DNA from: Motiliproteus sp041586735
Lineage (GTDB): Bacteria > Pseudomonadota > Gammaproteobacteria > Pseudomonadales > Balneatricaceae
Reading direction: 5' to 3'
Assembly: GCA_041586735.1 (NCBI GenBank)
Contig: JBFGZQ010000001.1
Coordinates: forward strand, 256,730 to 320,729
DNA: 64,000 nucleotides
The notes below the pieces were generated by a model. That model had not been told where the DNA came from, did not search any database, and worked only from the letters and a program-made list of their open reading frames with translations. The position numbers were made by a program, and so were the translations under genes. Positions 62,359-64,000 of the stretch are shown in pieces. The first letter of the stretch is position 1, and the number at the start of each line of letters is the position of its first letter.

Positions 62359-63735
62359 ATGACTATCACCTCGGGGATTAGCGCGTCGAAGCTTATCCCG
62401 TCGACGACTACTTCCGCATCGAACTCTGCATCGAACCTTGCATCAAACAGAGTACTCCCCGTCGCCAACGGCAGACGGGCGTTCCTGTTTTTGCAGGGCT
62501 GCACCAGCCCATTCTTTGCCCGGCTCAGCGATCAGCTCAAGGCGGCCGGACATCAGATCTATAGAATCAACTTCAACGTCGGTGATGCGCTCTACTGGGG
62601 CATGCGTCCGGCCTGGAACTTTCGTGGGCCGGTCGCCGAACTGGCCGATTTTCTAGAGCAGAAATTCCAGCATTTCGCGATTACCGATGTGGTCATGCTC
62701 GGCGATACCCGTCCGGTACACCGTCCGGCAGTACCGATCGCCAAGCGCTTTGGTGCCCGGCTGCATATCCTCGAAGAGGGCTATTTCCGACCCTACTTTA
62801 TTACCCTGGAAGAGGGCGGTATCAATGGTTATTCGCGCTTGCCCAAAGATCCCGATTGGTATCTGGCCGCCGCTAAGCTGCTGCCCGACAGATTCAGCGA
62901 AAAAAATGTCGCCAACCCCATCCGCCTGTTGGCGCTGCATGAGGTCGGCTACCACCTGCCGAACCTGCTGAATCCACTGCTGTACCAAGGTTATCGCACC
63001 CATCGACCGCATATCTCCGGCATCGAGCTCTATGGCTGGGCGAATCGGCTCTCCCGAGTGCCCTACTATGAGCGTCGAGATGCCAAGTTGATTGAGGCAT
63101 TTTTGCACAGTGGCGAACCCTATTACTTGGTGCCATTGCAGCTCAACAGTGACAGCCAGATCCATACCCACTCGGACTCGCGCGGCATCCCCTTTACCGT
63201 GAAAAAGGTGATCAACTCGTTCTTTAGGCATGCCCCGGCCAATACCCATCTAGTTATCAAGAATCATCCGCTGGATACCGGCTTTATCGACTATGCGCAT
63301 TGGATCAAACGGTTGCAGCGGCGCTTGAAATTTGAGGGACGTATTCTCTATTTAGAGACCGGACATCTACCCACGTTGTTGAACCGTGCCCTAGGCGTGG
63401 TGACCGTCAACAGCTCGGTGGGCTCCTCGGCGCTGCTGCATGGCTGTCCGACCATCGCTCTGGGTGAGGCGATCTATGACCTGCCGGGTTTGACTTACCA
63501 AGGCTCCTTGGATCAATTCTGGACCCAGTCCGAGCCTCCGGATAAGCACCTGTTCCACTGTTTCCGAAATACCGTGATCCACAGCACCCAAGTTAACGGT
63601 GGCTTTTACAGCCGTGCCGGCATCGCCATGGGGGCGGTCAATTGCAGTCAGCGTTTATTAGAAAAGCAGTCGGCGCTGGATGCGCTACTGCAGAAGACCC
63701 ATGGCGCAGCCGCAAGATTTTGCCCGGTAGCTTAG
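62359..63735 (+). CDS. Capsule polysaccharide protein, KpsS/RkpJ-like
   Basis: The 458-residue product resembles the Capsule_synth family of KpsS/LipB/RkpJ, cytoplasmic Kdo transferases or lipid-linker enzymes of capsule export. Seen: FLFLQGCTSPFFARLSDQL, the RINFNVGD segment, HILEEGYFRPYFITLE, VPLQLNSDSQIH, VIKNHPLDTGF and VTVNSSVGSSALLHG, typical of these proteins. ATG 62359 is the first usable start after the oxoamine synthase. The first 38 residues are a Ser/Thr/Ala-rich leader with a repeated Ala-Ser-Asn motif, absent from the family core, so a later start is possible. The gene ends the locus. Confidence 0.82.
   Translation: MTITSGISASKLIPSTTTSASNSASNLASNRVLPVANGRRAFLFLQGCTSPFFARLSDQLKAAGHQIYRINFNVGDALYWGMRPAWNFRGPVAELADFLEQKFQHFAITDVVMLGDTRPVHRPAVPIAKRFGARLHILEEGYFRPYFITLEEGGINGYSRLPKDPDWYLAAAKLLPDRFSEKNVANPIRLLALHEVGYHLPNLLNPLLYQGYRTHRPHISGIELYGWANRLSRVPYYERRDAKLIEAFLHSGEPYYLVPLQLNSDSQIHTHSDSRGIPFTVKKVINSFFRHAPANTHLVIKNHPLDTGFIDYAHWIKRLQRRLKFEGRILYLETGHLPTLLNRALGVVTVNSSVGSSALLHGCPTIALGEAIYDLPGLTYQGSLDQFWTQSEPPDKHLFHCFRNTVIHSTQVNGGFYSRAGIAMGAVNCSQRLLEKQSALDALLQKTHGAAARFCPVA
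62416..62451 (+). repeat. 12-bp tandem repeat in the 5' end of the kpsS-like gene
   Basis: GCATCGAACTCT, GCATCGAACCTT and GCATCAAACAGA follow head to tail and encode ASNS-ASNL-ASNR in the leader of the protein. The length is a multiple of three, so copy changes would keep the frame. Confidence 0.75.
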
Positions 63736-63750
63736 CCGTTAGTTGTCTGC

Positions 63751-63861
63751 ATAAATTCCGACCTACAAACAGCCACCCTGTGGGTCGGGCTTCAGCCCGA
63801 CAATCTGCCGGCGTATTCCAGTCCGCGTCGGAATAAATTCCGACCTACAAACGCCACCCTG
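63751..63861. repeat. REP-like palindromes, two direct copies of a longer unit
   Basis: GTCGGGC-TTCA-GCCCGAC (63784-63801) and GTCGGAA-TAAA-TTCCGAC (63827-63844) are perfect palindromes. The stretch ATAAATTCCGACCTACAAAC followed by GCCACCCTG occurs twice (from 63751 and from 63832). In the first copy it continues TGGGTCGG; in the second it is cut after CACCCTG by the group II intron end. Related palindromes lie at 34320-34384 and 41054. Confidence 0.8.
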
Positions 63862-64000
63862 ATCGGGTGGAGGTAACAGGATTGCGCCCGTTACCCCTCC
63901 CACACCACCGGACATGCGGTTTTCCGCATCCGGCGGTTGAACCCGGTGCCACTTATCACTCATGACACCGCGAGATCATTAGGTGTGACCAAGCAATATT
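63862..64000 (-). mobile_element. Group II intron, 3' end with domains V and VI (rest beyond window)
   Basis: On the minus strand, 63937-63904 forms an exact 34-nt domain V. An 8-bp lower helix contains a CGC triad with G-U pair, a two-base GU bulge follows, then a 6-bp upper helix and an AAAA loop. Domain VI follows, with GGTAAC/GTTACC pairing (63895-63872). An A opposite 63868, seven bases from the end, is placed as the branch point. The intron would end at 63862 with the required AY dinucleotide (GAT), exactly where the REP unit is interrupted. No intron reverse-transcriptase frame is inside the window; it would lie to the right. Confidence 0.75.

Overview
This is a window of gammaproteobacterial chromosome. 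The organism most resembles a Pseudomonadales/Oceanospirillales-type marine bacterium. Evidence: the gene orders secA-argJ-(mutT-thiE), yacG-coaE-pilD-pilC-pilB-pilA-nadC-ampD and thrS-infC-rpmI-rplT-pheS-pheT-ihfA-merR-tRNA(Pro) match those known from Pseudomonas. The DNPR motif of MurE shows meso-diaminopimelate peptidoglycan, and lpxC shows a Gram-negative outer membrane. Species cannot be named from the sequence alone.

Layout. (1) 1-3060: 3' end of xerD, dsbC, astB on the minus strand, and the truncated 5' remnant of an M20-type peptidase gene. (2) 3061-21610: an intact division and cell wall (dcw) cluster, mraZ-rsmH-ftsL-ftsI-murE-murF-mraY-murD-ftsW-murG-murC-ddl-ftsQ-ftsA-ftsZ-lpxC. 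Most genes overlap by 1-7 bases, and an MraZ operator of three TGGGN-type boxes lies in front. (3) 21611-27000: secA, argJ and a Nudix-ThiE fusion. (4) 27099-32691: on the minus strand yacG, coaE and the type IV pilus genes pilD, pilC, pilB, with pilA divergent. Behind pilA lie a tandemly duplicated 112-bp terminator-bearing unit and a REP-associated tyrosine transposase flanked by copies of a common short repeat. (5) 33884-41011: an unknown membrane-anchored protein, nadC, ampD, a Fur-controlled ferric iron ABC importer whose ATPase gene faces the other two genes, and rsmE. (6) 41097-44981: lutABC (L-lactate oxidation) with its divergent GntR-type regulator. (7) 45190-53156: the translation block thrS to pheT, ihfA, a MerR-family gene and two identical tRNA-Pro(GGG) genes. 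(8) 53336-63735: an accessory locus of three same-strand genes: a 2556-residue iterative-type PKS, an alpha-oxoamine synthase and a KpsS/RkpJ-like capsule protein. (9) 63750-64000: REP-like palindromes interrupted by the 3' end of a group II intron.

The most interesting system is region 8. The PKS reads KS-AT-DH-(decayed methyltransferase)-ER-KR-ACP and has no thioesterase. Directly behind it lies a PLP enzyme of the kind that releases an acyl chain by decarboxylative condensation with an amino acid, and then a capsule-transferase-like protein. The set and order resemble rkpA-rkpG-rkpJ of the Sinorhizobium rkp-1 capsule region. The PKS plus oxoamine synthase pair also resembles amino-polyketide pathways such as vitroprocine. 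My inference is that the locus makes a long-chain aminoketone (sphingoid-like) lipid, perhaps a capsule anchor.

A second, window-wide observation is that short tandem duplications (11-24 bp, 2-5 copies, plus the 112-bp case) sit repeatedly at gene boundaries: mraY, ftsZ, argJ/mutT, rsmE, lutA/lldR, lldR, ihfA, kpsS and pilA.
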